From JACVRW01 sp963803245 (GTDB taxonomy: Bacteria; Actinomycetota; Thermoleophilia; Solirubrobacterales; Thermoleophilaceae): a DNA stretch of 64,000 bases. The translations under genes were made by a program, and so were the position numbers. Positions 24,398 through 33,412 of the stretch are shown one piece after another; the first letter of the stretch is position 1, and each line of letters opens with the position of its first letter. Under the pieces are notes generated by a model. The model did not search any database. It had not been told where the DNA came from and saw only the letters and a program-made list of their open reading frames with translations. The stretch covers positions 1 through 64,000 of the forward strand of contig CAWDLI010000002.1 of the NCBI GenBank assembly GCA_963803245.1. The letters are read 5' to 3'.

Positions 24398-26068
24398 ATG
24401 GGGAAGCTGGGCGCTGGGCGCGTACTCGCGCTGGTACTTGCGGTAATGGCGATGTTCGTGGTGGCCGCTTGCGGCGACGACGACGACAGCGATTCGAGTA
24501 GCAGCGGTGGTGGCGGAGAGACGGGCGGCGAGATCAGTGTCGGGACCACGGGTCTCGACAACGCCGATCCGGTGATGTTCCAGACCACGCAGGCCGTACA
24601 GCCCTTCCAGCTCGCCTACGTGCCGCTGCTGTCCTATGCGCACAAGGAGGGCGAGGCCGGCTCCGAGATCATTCCCGGCCTGGCCACCGAGGTGCCCGAG
24701 GCCACGAACGGCGGCAAGACCTACGAGTTCACCCTGCGCGAGGGCCTCAAGTACAGCGACGGCAGCCCCGTCAAGGCCAGCGACTTCGAGAACACGATCA
24801 AGCGCCTGCTCGCTCTGGGCAGCGGCTGGTCATTCTTCTACAGCCCGATCATCGAGGGCACCGAGGAGTTCCAGAAGAAGCCCGACGTCAAGGGCGACAT
24901 CTCGGGCATCGAGACGGACGACAAGGCCGGCACCATCAAGATCACTCTCACCGAGCCGGACACCAAGATCCTGTTCGCGCTCGCCGAGCCCTACGCGGCT
25001 CCCACCCCGGCGGCCAAGTCACCGGGCAAGAGCCTCAAGCAGCCGCCCCCCGGCGTCGGGCCGTACATCCTCGACGTGAAGGACTTCAACCGGCTGTACG
25101 AGCTCACGCGGAATCCCAACTGGACCGACATCCCCGGGATCCCGAAGGGCAACTTCGACAAGATCACCGGCGTGGTCACCGACAGCGTCACGAAGATGAC
25201 CCAGGACGTGATCACCGGCAAGCTCGACTTCATGACCGAGGACCCGACGGGCGACCAGTTGCCGGAGGTGCGGCAGAAGTACGCCGACCGCTACTCCGAG
25301 ACGGCGAACCCGCCGAACGTCTACTACAACTTCATGAACGTCACGCTCCCGCCGTTCGACAAGCTGGAAGCGCGTCAGGCCGTGAACTACGCGATCGACA
25401 GCAACGCTCTCGTCCGCGTGTTCGGCGGCCGGCTGACGCCGGGCTGCAACTTCATCCCGCCCGGAGTCGTCGGCTACAAGGAGGCCGACTGCGCCTACGG
25501 CGACCCGGCCGGCGAGCCGGACATCGAGAAGGCCAAGGAGCTCGTGAAGAAGTCGGGCTACGAGGGTGAGAAGGTCACCTACTGGGTCAACAACAAGGAC
25601 CCGCGCCCGGCGATCGCGGACTACTTCCGCGACATGCTGAACGAGATCGGCTTCGACGCCGAAATCAAGACGCTCGACCAGCAGGTGTACTTCGAGCAGA
25701 TCGGCCTCAAGCGGACCAAGGCCCAGACCGGCTTCACGGACTGGTTCCAGGACTACCCGCACCCGGGCGACTTCATCGAGTCGCTGCTCAGCACGCGGGC
25801 GCTCCAGTCCGAGGTCACGTTCAACCAGGGCTTCGTCAGCGACCCCGTGCTCGACAAGAAGCTCGACGAGCTGCGCGGCCAGTCGCCTGAGGAGGCCGCC
25901 GACGAGTGGGCCGAGCTCGACAACTACATCGTGAACGAGAAGGCCTACGTGGCCGTCTACGGAAGCGAGGAGTCGAGCTCCTTCTTCTCGGAGCGCATGG
26001 ACTCCGAGAACTGCGGCGGCGAGCACCCCGTTTACAAGAACGACTGGCTGCTGTTCTGCAAGAAGTAG
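24398..26068 (+). CDS. ABC transporter solute-binding lipoprotein, family 5 (copy 3)
   Basis: The 556-residue lipoprotein (lipobox FVVAAC, then a D/S/G-rich linker) has the full SBP_bac_5 fold: LAYVPLLSYAHKEGEAGSEI, YEFTLREGLKYSDGSPVKAS, GVGPYILDVKDFNRLYELTR, FPPFDKLEARQAVNYAID-like hinge segment and a C-terminal block (SERMDSENCGGEHPVYKNDW). It has its own promoter region (TAGATT near 24340) and a good Shine-Dalgarno (GGAGGG). It heads the transporter genes and is followed by a strong hairpin (26077-26110), a usual way to make more binding protein than permease. It probably takes up oligopeptides. Confidence 0.93.
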   Translation: MGKLGAGRVLALVLAVMAMFVVAACGDDDDSDSSSSGGGGETGGEISVGTTGLDNADPVMFQTTQAVQPFQLAYVPLLSYAHKEGEAGSEIIPGLATEVPEATNGGKTYEFTLREGLKYSDGSPVKASDFENTIKRLLALGSGWSFFYSPIIEGTEEFQKKPDVKGDISGIETDDKAGTIKITLTEPDTKILFALAEPYAAPTPAAKSPGKSLKQPPPGVGPYILDVKDFNRLYELTRNPNWTDIPGIPKGNFDKITGVVTDSVTKMTQDVITGKLDFMTEDPTGDQLPEVRQKYADRYSETANPPNVYYNFMNVTLPPFDKLEARQAVNYAIDSNALVRVFGGRLTPGCNFIPPGVVGYKEADCAYGDPAGEPDIEKAKELVKKSGYEGEKVTYWVNNKDPRPAIADYFRDMLNEIGFDAEIKTLDQQVYFEQIGLKRTKAQTGFTDWFQDYPHPGDFIESLLSTRALQSEVTFNQGFVSDPVLDKKLDELRGQSPEEAADEWAELDNYIVNEKAYVAVYGSEESSSFFSERMDSENCGGEHPVYKNDWLLFCKK

Positions 26069-26076
26069 GCGACATC

Positions 26077-26110
26077 GCGCGCGGGCGGCCACCTGCGGCC
26101 GCCCGCGCGC
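26077..26110 (+). terminator. hairpin between binding protein and permease genes
   Basis: GCGCGCGGGCGGCC (26077-26090) and its perfect complement (26097-26110) form a 14-bp stem with a 6-nt loop. No U-tract follows, so it may protect the upstream mRNA 3' end or partly terminate. A TAGCCT box for the permease lies immediately after it. Confidence 0.7.
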
Positions 26111-26124
26111 GTTAGCCTCCACGC

Positions 26125-27165
26125 ATGGCCATCGAGCCGGCCACCGAGTTCGCGCTGGACGGTCCGGCGTCGTTCGAGGCGGAGTCCCGCCGCCAGGACA
26201 CGGCAGGCCTCGGCCCCTGGCGTCTCGCGCTCCGGCGCCTGAGGCGCAACCGGGTCGCTGTCGCGTTCGGGGTCCTCTTCGTGCTGATCGTGCTGGTCTG
26301 CCTGGCCGCGCCGCTGTGGGCAGATCACGTGGCGCACACGACGCCGCTCAAGAACCACCTGTCGGATCAGATCGTGATCGACGGGAAGAAGACCGACGTG
26401 GTCTCGCTGGACGGGGTGCCGATCGGCCCAACGTGGCAGGGCGAGTTCTTCCTGGGCGCGGACACCAACGGGCGTGACACCGCGGTACGGCTCCTCTACG
26501 GCGGGCGCAACTCGCTGCTGATCGGAGTCTCCGCCGCCTTGATCACGACCTTCCTCTCGATAATCGTGGGCATCCTCTCCGGCTACTTCCGCGGCTTCAC
26601 CGACACGCTGCTCTCACGCACGATGGACGTGATCTGGGCCTTCCCCGTGATCCTGCTCGGCGTCGCGCTCGGCACCGCCCTGACGCTGTCCGGATTCAGC
26701 ATCGGCCCGATCAGCGTCAGCGGGAAGTCCAAGCTGATCCCGACCCTGATCATCGCCGTGGTGTATGTGCCCTACATGGCACGCCCGATCCGCGGCCAGG
26801 TGCTCTCGCTGCGCGAGAAGGAGTTCGTGGAGGCCGCGCGCGCACAGGGAGCCGGGTCGCTGCGGATCATGCTCTCGGAGATCCTGCCCAACCTGTCGTC
26901 GACCGTGATCGTCTTCTTCCCGCTGATGGTGGCCAACGCGATCCTGCTCGAGGCCGCGCTCGGCTTCCTGGGCGTCGGGGTCCAGGCGCCGGAGCCGTCC
27001 TGGGGCACGATGATCGGCGACGGCGTGAAGCACATCCTGTCGGGCCCGCACCTCGCGATCGTGCCGGGCGTGATGCTCGTGATCACCGTGCTCGCGCTCA
27101 ACGTGTTCGGCGACGGCGTGCGCGACGCATTCGATCCCCGCGCGAAGATCCACCTGGAGCACTGA
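26125..27165 (+). CDS. ABC transporter permease, DppC/OppC type
   Basis: The 346-residue membrane protein has the OppC N-terminal extension (LALRRLRRNRVAVAFGVLFV with the first helix), the LGADTNGRDTAVRLLYGGRN entry and further helices, and the EAA loop EAARAQGAGSLRIMLSEILP contacting the ATPases. The end VFGDGVRDAFDPR is typical. The start ATG 26125 is 6 nt after a TAGCCT box. It forms the heteromeric channel with the next gene. The order C-B is reversed relative to the common B-C order. Probable oligopeptide uptake in the cytoplasmic membrane. Confidence 0.93.
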   Translation: MAIEPATEFALDGPASFEAESRRQDTAGLGPWRLALRRLRRNRVAVAFGVLFVLIVLVCLAAPLWADHVAHTTPLKNHLSDQIVIDGKKTDVVSLDGVPIGPTWQGEFFLGADTNGRDTAVRLLYGGRNSLLIGVSAALITTFLSIIVGILSGYFRGFTDTLLSRTMDVIWAFPVILLGVALGTALTLSGFSIGPISVSGKSKLIPTLIIAVVYVPYMARPIRGQVLSLREKEFVEAARAQGAGSLRIMLSEILPNLSSTVIVFFPLMVANAILLEAALGFLGVGVQAPEPSWGTMIGDGVKHILSGPHLAIVPGVMLVITVLALNVFGDGVRDAFDPRAKIHLEH

Positions 27166-27166
27166 C

Positions 27167-28113
27167 GTGGCCCGCTTCATAGTCCGCCGGCTCGCTCAGA
27201 TGATCCTCGTGCTGTTCGCGGTGTCGGCGCTCACCTTCCTGATCTTCAACGTGATCCCGGGCGGCGACCCGGCGCTCCGGATGGCGGGCCGGCAGCCGGA
27301 CCCCGGGCAGCTCGCGATCATCCGTGCGGAGTGGGGCTTCAACGACCCGATCTACGTCCAGTACTACAAGACGATGCAGAAGACGTTCACCGGCGACCTC
27401 TTCTCCTACACCACTCAGATCGACGTGATCGACGAGCTGCGCAAGCGGGCCCCGCGCACGTTCGCGCTCGCGATCGGGGCAGCGATCCTGTGGATGATCG
27501 TGGCCGTCGCGTTCGGGCTCTACACGGCGGTGAAGGCGGGCAAGTTCGCGGACCGCTTCCTGACGATCCTCGCGCTCGTGGGCATCTCGATGCCCGTCTT
27601 CTGGGTCGGGGCGCTGATGAACTACTACCTGGGCTTCAAGTGGGGGATCTTCCCGAACGGCGGCTACGTGCCGTTCACCGACGATCCCTGGCAGTGGTTC
27701 TACCACCTGATCATGCCGTGGACGGCCCTGTCGATCCTGTTTATCGGCGTGTACTCGCGCGTGCTGCGCTCGAACATCCTCGACACGATCAACGAGGACT
27801 ACGTGCGCACGGCCCGCGCCAAGGGGCTCTCCGAGCGGCGCGTTCTCTTCAAGCACGTGCTGCGCAACTCGCTGATCCCGATCGTGACCCTGTGGGGCCT
27901 CGACTTCGGGGCCGTGCTCGGCGGCGGCACCATCCTCACCGAGACGGTCTTCGACATCCAGGGGGTCGGCCAGTACGCGGCCGAGTCGATCGGGCAGCTG
28001 GACGTGCCGCCCGTGCTGGCGATCACCCTCTTCGGCTCGTTCTTCATCGTCCTGCTGAACACGATCGTGGACATCCTGTACGCGGCCCTCGACCCGCGCA
28101 TCCGCCTCACCTG

Positions 28114-28114
<1 letters not shown>
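27167..28114 (+). CDS. ABC transporter permease, DppB/OppB type
   Basis: GTG at 27167 follows the previous stop by one base. The 315 residues begin MARFIVRRLAQMILVLFAVS, carry the OppB loop DPALRMAGRQPDPGQLAIIR, and the EAA loop RTARAKGLSERRVLFKHVLR with NSLIPIVTLWGLDFGAVLGG. The end DILYAALDPRIRL is canonical. Partner channel subunit of the DppC-type gene. The stop and the next ATG share one base (TGATG), which means tight coupling in the operon. Confidence 0.93.
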
Positions 28115-29156
<1,042 letters not shown>

Positions 29157-29160
<4 letters not shown>

Positions 29161-30248
29161 GCGACGCGGAGAAGAGCCCGGGCGGCCCGCTGCTCCAGGT
29201 CGAGCACCTGAAGCTGCACTTCCCGATCCGCGACGGGATCCTTATCGACCGCCAGGTCGGGAGCGTGCATGCGGTGGACGACGTGACCTTCGATCTCCAG
29301 GAGGGCGAGACGCTCGGGCTCGTGGGGGAGTCGGGCTGCGGGAAGACCACCCTGTCGCGTGCGCTCATGAGGCTGCTCGAGCCCACCGAGGGCTGTATCC
29401 GCTTCCGTGGCCTGGACGTGACCCACGCCCGCCGTAAGGCCCTCGAGCCGCTCCGCAAGGAGATGCAGATGGTCTTCCAGGATCCCTTCGCCTCGCTCAA
29501 TCCGCGCAAGCGAGTCAGCCAGATCATCGGCCTGCCGCTGCGCCTGCACGGAGCCGAGCGCGACGGCATCCTTGACCGCGTACGAGAGCTGCTGCGCCGC
29601 GTGGGCCTTCATCCCGAGCACCTACACCGCTATCCGCACGAGTTCTCGGGCGGGCAGCGGCAGCGCATCGGCGTGGCACGCGCACTGGCGCTCGAACCGC
29701 GCCTGATCGTGCTCGACGAGCCCGTGTCCGCGCTCGACGTGTCGGTGCAGGCCCAGATCATCAACCTGCTCGACGACCTCCAGGACGACTTCGGCCTGAC
29801 GTACCTGTTCGTGGCGCACGACCTCTCGGTGGTGCGCCACGTGTCGGACCGCATCGCGGTCATGTACCTGGGCAAGCTCATGGAGGTCTCCCCCGCCGAG
29901 GAGCTCTACACCAAGCCCATCCATCCGTACACGGGCGCCCTGCTCGCCGCGATCCCGATTCCGGATCCACGTGAGAACCGCCGGCGCGAGCGGGTGGTCG
30001 TCTCGGGTGAGCCGCCCAACCCGATCAACCCGCCTTCCGGGTGCGTCTTCCACCCGCGCTGCCCGCGCGCCACCGACATCTGCCGCGAGGTCGAGCCGCC
30101 GCTGGCGCGCTACCCGAGCGGGCACCTGGCCGCGTGTCATCACCCGATGAACGTGAGCGACGAAGAGATCGAGGCTGCGAAGCGGGACGACACGAGCCCG
30201 CACGGCTGCGGCGACGAGCTGCCGCAGCCCACCGCTGTCCTCCAGTAG
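29157..30248 (+). CDS. ABC transporter ATP-binding protein, OppF/DppF type
   Basis: The 363-residue second ATPase has Walker A GESGCGKTTLSRALMRL, Walker B LIVLDEPVSALDVSVQAQII, signature EFSGGQRQRIGVARAL and the C-terminal CVFHPRCPRATDICREVEPP. N-terminal residues before the first strand include a hydrophilic stretch typical of OppF. It ends the five-gene transporter operon (binding protein, C, B, D, F). No regulator gene is adjacent. The 335-bp gap after it carries an RNA gene and a terminator. Confidence 0.95.
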
Positions 30249-30382
30249 CCGCCCGGCGCTCGCCTCGTCGGGGGCGCCAGAGGTATCCCTGCGAGCGGCC
30301 CATCGGGCCTGCTCCGAATCGCTCTGGAATGCCCGTCCGGAGGCGCGTCCTCCCTGCACTTGCACAACTTCTTGCACATGAG

Positions 30383-30411
30383 GTGACAAGGACCGGGAGT
30401 TCTGCGATATT
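30383..30411 (+). promoter_or_regulatory. sigma-70-type promoter of intergenic RNA
   Basis: GTGACA (30383-30388) and GATATT (30406-30411) are separated by 17 bp, close to the TTGACA/TATAAT consensus. There is no open reading frame between it and the terminator at 30534-30566. Confidence 0.55.
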
Positions 30412-30417
30412 TGGCGC

Positions 30418-30566
30418 GGGCTTTGCACAAGCCCCGGTAGGTGTACCTATGCAGAGCCCGGCCTTGTAAGCCGGGTCCGTCCCGGGACAGGAAGGAATCC
30501 TCCAATGCCCCTGAAGCGCTAGAGCAGTTTTTCGGGGACCGCGCTCCGGCGCGGTCCCCCCTTTTT
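30418..30566 (+). ncRNA. candidate small RNA of about 150 nt, unclassified
   Basis: The stretch between a good promoter and a perfect terminator is not coding. It folds into successive hairpins: GGGCTT-TGCAC-AAGCCC, TAGG-TGTA-CCTA, CCCGGC-CTTGTAA-GCCGGG and AGGA-AGGAA-TCCT, then the terminator. A TCCTCC sequence in the last part could pair with Shine-Dalgarno sequences. It does not match tRNA, SRP RNA (no GGAA tetraloop in the right helix) or any riboswitch I know. It could be an independent sRNA or the leader of the MFS gene at 30584. Confidence 0.45.
30534..30566 (+). terminator. intrinsic terminator
   Basis: GGGGACCGCGC (30534-30544), loop TCCG and GCGCGGTCCCC (30549-30559) form a perfect 11-bp stem followed by CCTTTTT. 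It ends the RNA candidate just before the MFS gene. Confidence 0.9.
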
Positions 30567-30583
30567 GGGGGCAGGGTGGAGTC

Positions 30584-31867
30584 ATGAGACGCACGATCGA
30601 TCTTCTGCGGGCGGAATCCCGAGCCCGGATCTTCTTCGCCGTGCTGACCCAGTCGTCCTGGGGAACCGGCGCGGGCTATGTGGCGCTCCTGCTCGTGGCC
30701 TACGAGCGGTTCGAGTCGGCTTGGGCGATCAGCATCGTGCTGGTCGCGGACCTGGTGGCGCCGATGCTGCTCGGCCCGCTGTTCGGCGCCATCGCCGACC
30801 GCTGGTCGCGCCGGATGTGCGCCGTCGTCGCCGACCTGCTCCGGGCAGGGGCGTTCGTGGGCATCGTCTTCGTGGACGGCTTCGTGCCCACCGTGGCGCT
30901 CGCGCTGCTCGCGGGTGCGGGCACGGCGCTCTTCACACCGGCCACGCTCGCGGCACTGCCCAGCCTCGTGGCCAAGGAACGCCTGCCCGCCGCCACGTCG
31001 CTCTACGGCGCCATCAGCGACTTCGGCCTCGCCGCCGGCCCCGCGCTCGCGGCCATCGTGCTCGTGGGCGGTGGCACGGACCTCGTGCTGCTCGCCAACG
31101 GCGCGACGTTCGCGATCTCGGCCGCGGTCCTGGTCCGCCTGGACTTCGGGCACGCGCCGGTGGAGGCGGAGGAGGGCGAGGGCGGTTCGTCGCTCATCGC
31201 GGACGCAATGGAGGGGATACGCGCCGCGCGTTCCATTCCCGGGCTCTGGACGGTGCTGCTGGCCTCGGCCGTCGCTCTCTTCTTCGGCGGCCTCGTGAAC
31301 GTGGCCGAGCTGCCGTTCGTGACCGAGACGCTCGAGGGGAGTGACGCGGCGTTCTCGGCGGTGGTGGCGCTCGCCGGCCTCGGCATCGCCGCGGGATCGC
31401 TCGCGGGCGGCGCCGGCGGAAGCCCGGCCACCCTTCGCCGGCGCTACCTGCTGGGACTGTTCGTGATCGGGATCGGCTTCTTCCTTTCCGGCCTCGCGCC
31501 CGGCGTCGAGCTGCTGCTCGTGACCTTCGCCGCGGCGGGCTTCGGAAACGGCCTCATGCTCGTCTACGAGCGGCTGATCGTGCAGGAGCTGGTGCCCGAT
31601 CGCCTCACCGCACGCATCTTCGGGGTGAAGGACGCCCTCACGGCGTGGGCGTTCGCTCTCTCGTTCCTCGCCGCGGGCGGGCTCGTGACCCTGTTCGGCC
31701 CGAGGGCCGTGGTCATCTCAGCCGGTGCCGGCGTGCTCGCGGTATCGCTGGTGATGGCCGTGAAGCTGCGCCGGGCCGGCGCCTTCTCCGAGCCGCCGAC
31801 GGTCGTGCCCGAGGGGGATCCGCGCGGGCCCGTGGTCACCGTAGAGCGACCCCAGGTCGAGGTCTAG
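30584..31867 (+). CDS. MFS transporter
   Basis: The 427-residue protein has about twelve hydrophobic segments and the MFS loop motif between helices 2 and 3 (GAIADRWSRRMCAVVADLLR). The other strings (FTPATLAALPSLVAKERLPA, SLYGAISDFGLAAGPALAAI) are typical of the MFS_3/EntS-like exporter group. Substrate unknown; export of a drug or siderophore-like compound is plausible from the group only. GTGGAG close before the ATG is a weak Shine-Dalgarno. It stands alone between a terminator and the convergent HD-GYP gene. Confidence 0.88.
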   Translation: MRRTIDLLRAESRARIFFAVLTQSSWGTGAGYVALLLVAYERFESAWAISIVLVADLVAPMLLGPLFGAIADRWSRRMCAVVADLLRAGAFVGIVFVDGFVPTVALALLAGAGTALFTPATLAALPSLVAKERLPAATSLYGAISDFGLAAGPALAAIVLVGGGTDLVLLANGATFAISAAVLVRLDFGHAPVEAEEGEGGSSLIADAMEGIRAARSIPGLWTVLLASAVALFFGGLVNVAELPFVTETLEGSDAAFSAVVALAGLGIAAGSLAGGAGGSPATLRRRYLLGLFVIGIGFFLSGLAPGVELLLVTFAAAGFGNGLMLVYERLIVQELVPDRLTARIFGVKDALTAWAFALSFLAAGGLVTLFGPRAVVISAGAGVLAVSLVMAVKLRRAGAFSEPPTVVPEGDPRGPVVTVERPQVEV

Positions 31868-31886
31868 CCGGCTACCGGCGCTTCGG

Positions 31887-33263
31887 TCAGGCCTCGCGCA
31901 CGACCGCGCGCGTGGGCATGCTGGCCAGCATGGCGCGGACCTCGTCCGTGCCGGAGAAGACGGGGCTGCCGTCGCGGATGACCCTGATCAGAGCGGCCAC
32001 GACGGTCGGGTCGAACTGGCTGCCGGAGTTGTCCTCGAGCTCGCGCAGAGCGTGCGCGACGGGCAGCGCCTTGCGGTAGACGCGGTCGCTGGTCATGGCG
32101 TTGTACGCGTCGCAGCAGAACACGATCCGCGAGGCGAACGGGATGGTCTCGCCGGCCAGCCCGTCCGGGTAGCCGCCGCCGTCCCAGCGCTCGTGGCAGG
32201 AGCGCACGATCTGTCCGACGCGGCCGAGCAGGCCGCCAACGCGGTCGAGCAGGAACTGCCCCTCGATCGTGTGTGTCTTCATGACCTCGAACTCCTCGGG
32301 CTCCAGGGTGCTGGGCTTGTTGAGGATCTCGTTGGGGATCGCGATCTTGCCGACGTCGTGCAGCATCGCCGCGAACTCGAGCTCGCGGCGGTCCTCCTCG
32401 GCCACACCGAGCTCGTCCGCCACGGCGTTCACGAGCTCGACCACTGAGCGCGAGTGCTCGGCGGTGTAGCTGTCCTCTGCCTCGACGACGTCCGAGAGCA
32501 GCATGACGGTGCCACGGTAGGCGCGGTGGAGCTCGACGGCGTTGGCCCAGCGCTCCTCGCGGTCGCGGGCGAAGCTGTGGAGCAGGAACATCAGCGGGGC
32601 GATCGTGAGCAGCGCCACCGGCTCGCTGACCGCGGCGATCGTGATCAGGAAGGCGAGCGGGGCGAAGGTGGCGTCGATCCGCGTGCTGCCGGCCCAGACG
32701 GTGGCCAGGGCGCGGAGCGGGAGCTTGTCGAGCAGCGCGTTGCGCACGAGCGTCCAGGAGAGGTCGCCGAACAGCTGCGCGCCGAACACGATCGCGTAGG
32801 CGCCGGCGTCGTTCAGGTCCGGCTGGCCCGGAGCGAGCGCCGCGAGTACCAGCACCGGCGGGATGCAGAAGCAGCTGTCCGCGAGGTGGGCCACGAACTG
32901 CTCTCCGTGCTCGCGGTGCCTGATGACCTCGGGCACCGTCTGGAGCACGGCGGTCAGCCCGATGATGAGCGGTACGTACGGCAGCGGCGCGAGCGCCAGG
33001 ATCGGGATGATCAGCAGCTGCTCGGCGGTGCCGTAGTGGCCCGCGAACTCGAAGCGCACACGGCCGGCCACGAGGTAGCCGACGACGAGGATGGCGACGA
33101 CCGGCCAGTCGACCCCGCGCTCGTCGGGGATGGTGATGGCGATGATGACCGCCACCACGAGGAACAGCACCGAGGCGACGCCCAGCACCACGCGCTCGCG
33201 CGGGGACATGCGCTCGGTCCGGCGGGTGCGCGCCTGGTCGACCAGTTCCTCGGTTACGAGCAT
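31887..33263 (-). CDS. membrane HD-GYP domain protein (cyclic-di-GMP phosphodiesterase)
   Basis: From ATG 33263 the 458 residues begin with a cytoplasmic stretch, then six or more hydrophobic helices (VVLGVASVLFLVVAVIIAIT, FAPLAFLITIAAVSEPVALL) that form a sensor-like membrane module. A C-terminal HD-GYP domain follows: AEHSRSVVELVNAVADELGV, MLHDVGKIAIPNEILNKP, ERWDGGGYPDGLAGETIPFA. The HD and GYP residues are intact, so hydrolysis of c-di-GMP is expected. A longer start at 33332 is possible, but its first 23 residues look non-coding. It fits with the GGDEF gene at 60363 and the pilus locus. The upstream GCCGACGA is a weak sigma-28-like -10. Confidence 0.88.
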   Translation of the reverse strand: MLVTEELVDQARTRRTERMSPRERVVLGVASVLFLVVAVIIAITIPDERGVDWPVVAILVVGYLVAGRVRFEFAGHYGTAEQLLIIPILALAPLPYVPLIIGLTAVLQTVPEVIRHREHGEQFVAHLADSCFCIPPVLVLAALAPGQPDLNDAGAYAIVFGAQLFGDLSWTLVRNALLDKLPLRALATVWAGSTRIDATFAPLAFLITIAAVSEPVALLTIAPLMFLLHSFARDREERWANAVELHRAYRGTVMLLSDVVEAEDSYTAEHSRSVVELVNAVADELGVAEEDRRELEFAAMLHDVGKIAIPNEILNKPSTLEPEEFEVMKTHTIEGQFLLDRVGGLLGRVGQIVRSCHERWDGGGYPDGLAGETIPFASRIVFCCDAYNAMTSDRVYRKALPVAHALRELEDNSGSQFDPTVVAALIRVIRDGSPVFSGTDEVRAMLASMPTRAVVREA

Positions 33264-33412
33264 TGGGGAAATCGTCGGCCGGAACCGCGCCCAGCTAGCG
33301 GAAGGACGTCCGAATGCACACGTTCTGACCACGAACCTGCAGTGCCGGGGCAGCCTTTCTGCCGGAATGGAGGAGAGTCTCTCCGCCGCTACGCCGCCCT
33401 AGACTCCGGGCG

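Noticed and set aside
30450..30475. tRNA-Thr-like hairpin with CTTGTAA loop
   Set aside because: No acceptor, D- or T-arm can be formed around it, so it is a hairpin of another RNA.
30485..30505. SRP RNA (GGAAGGAA) resemblance
   Set aside because: The conserved helix and symmetric loop of the SRP Alu/S domain are absent.
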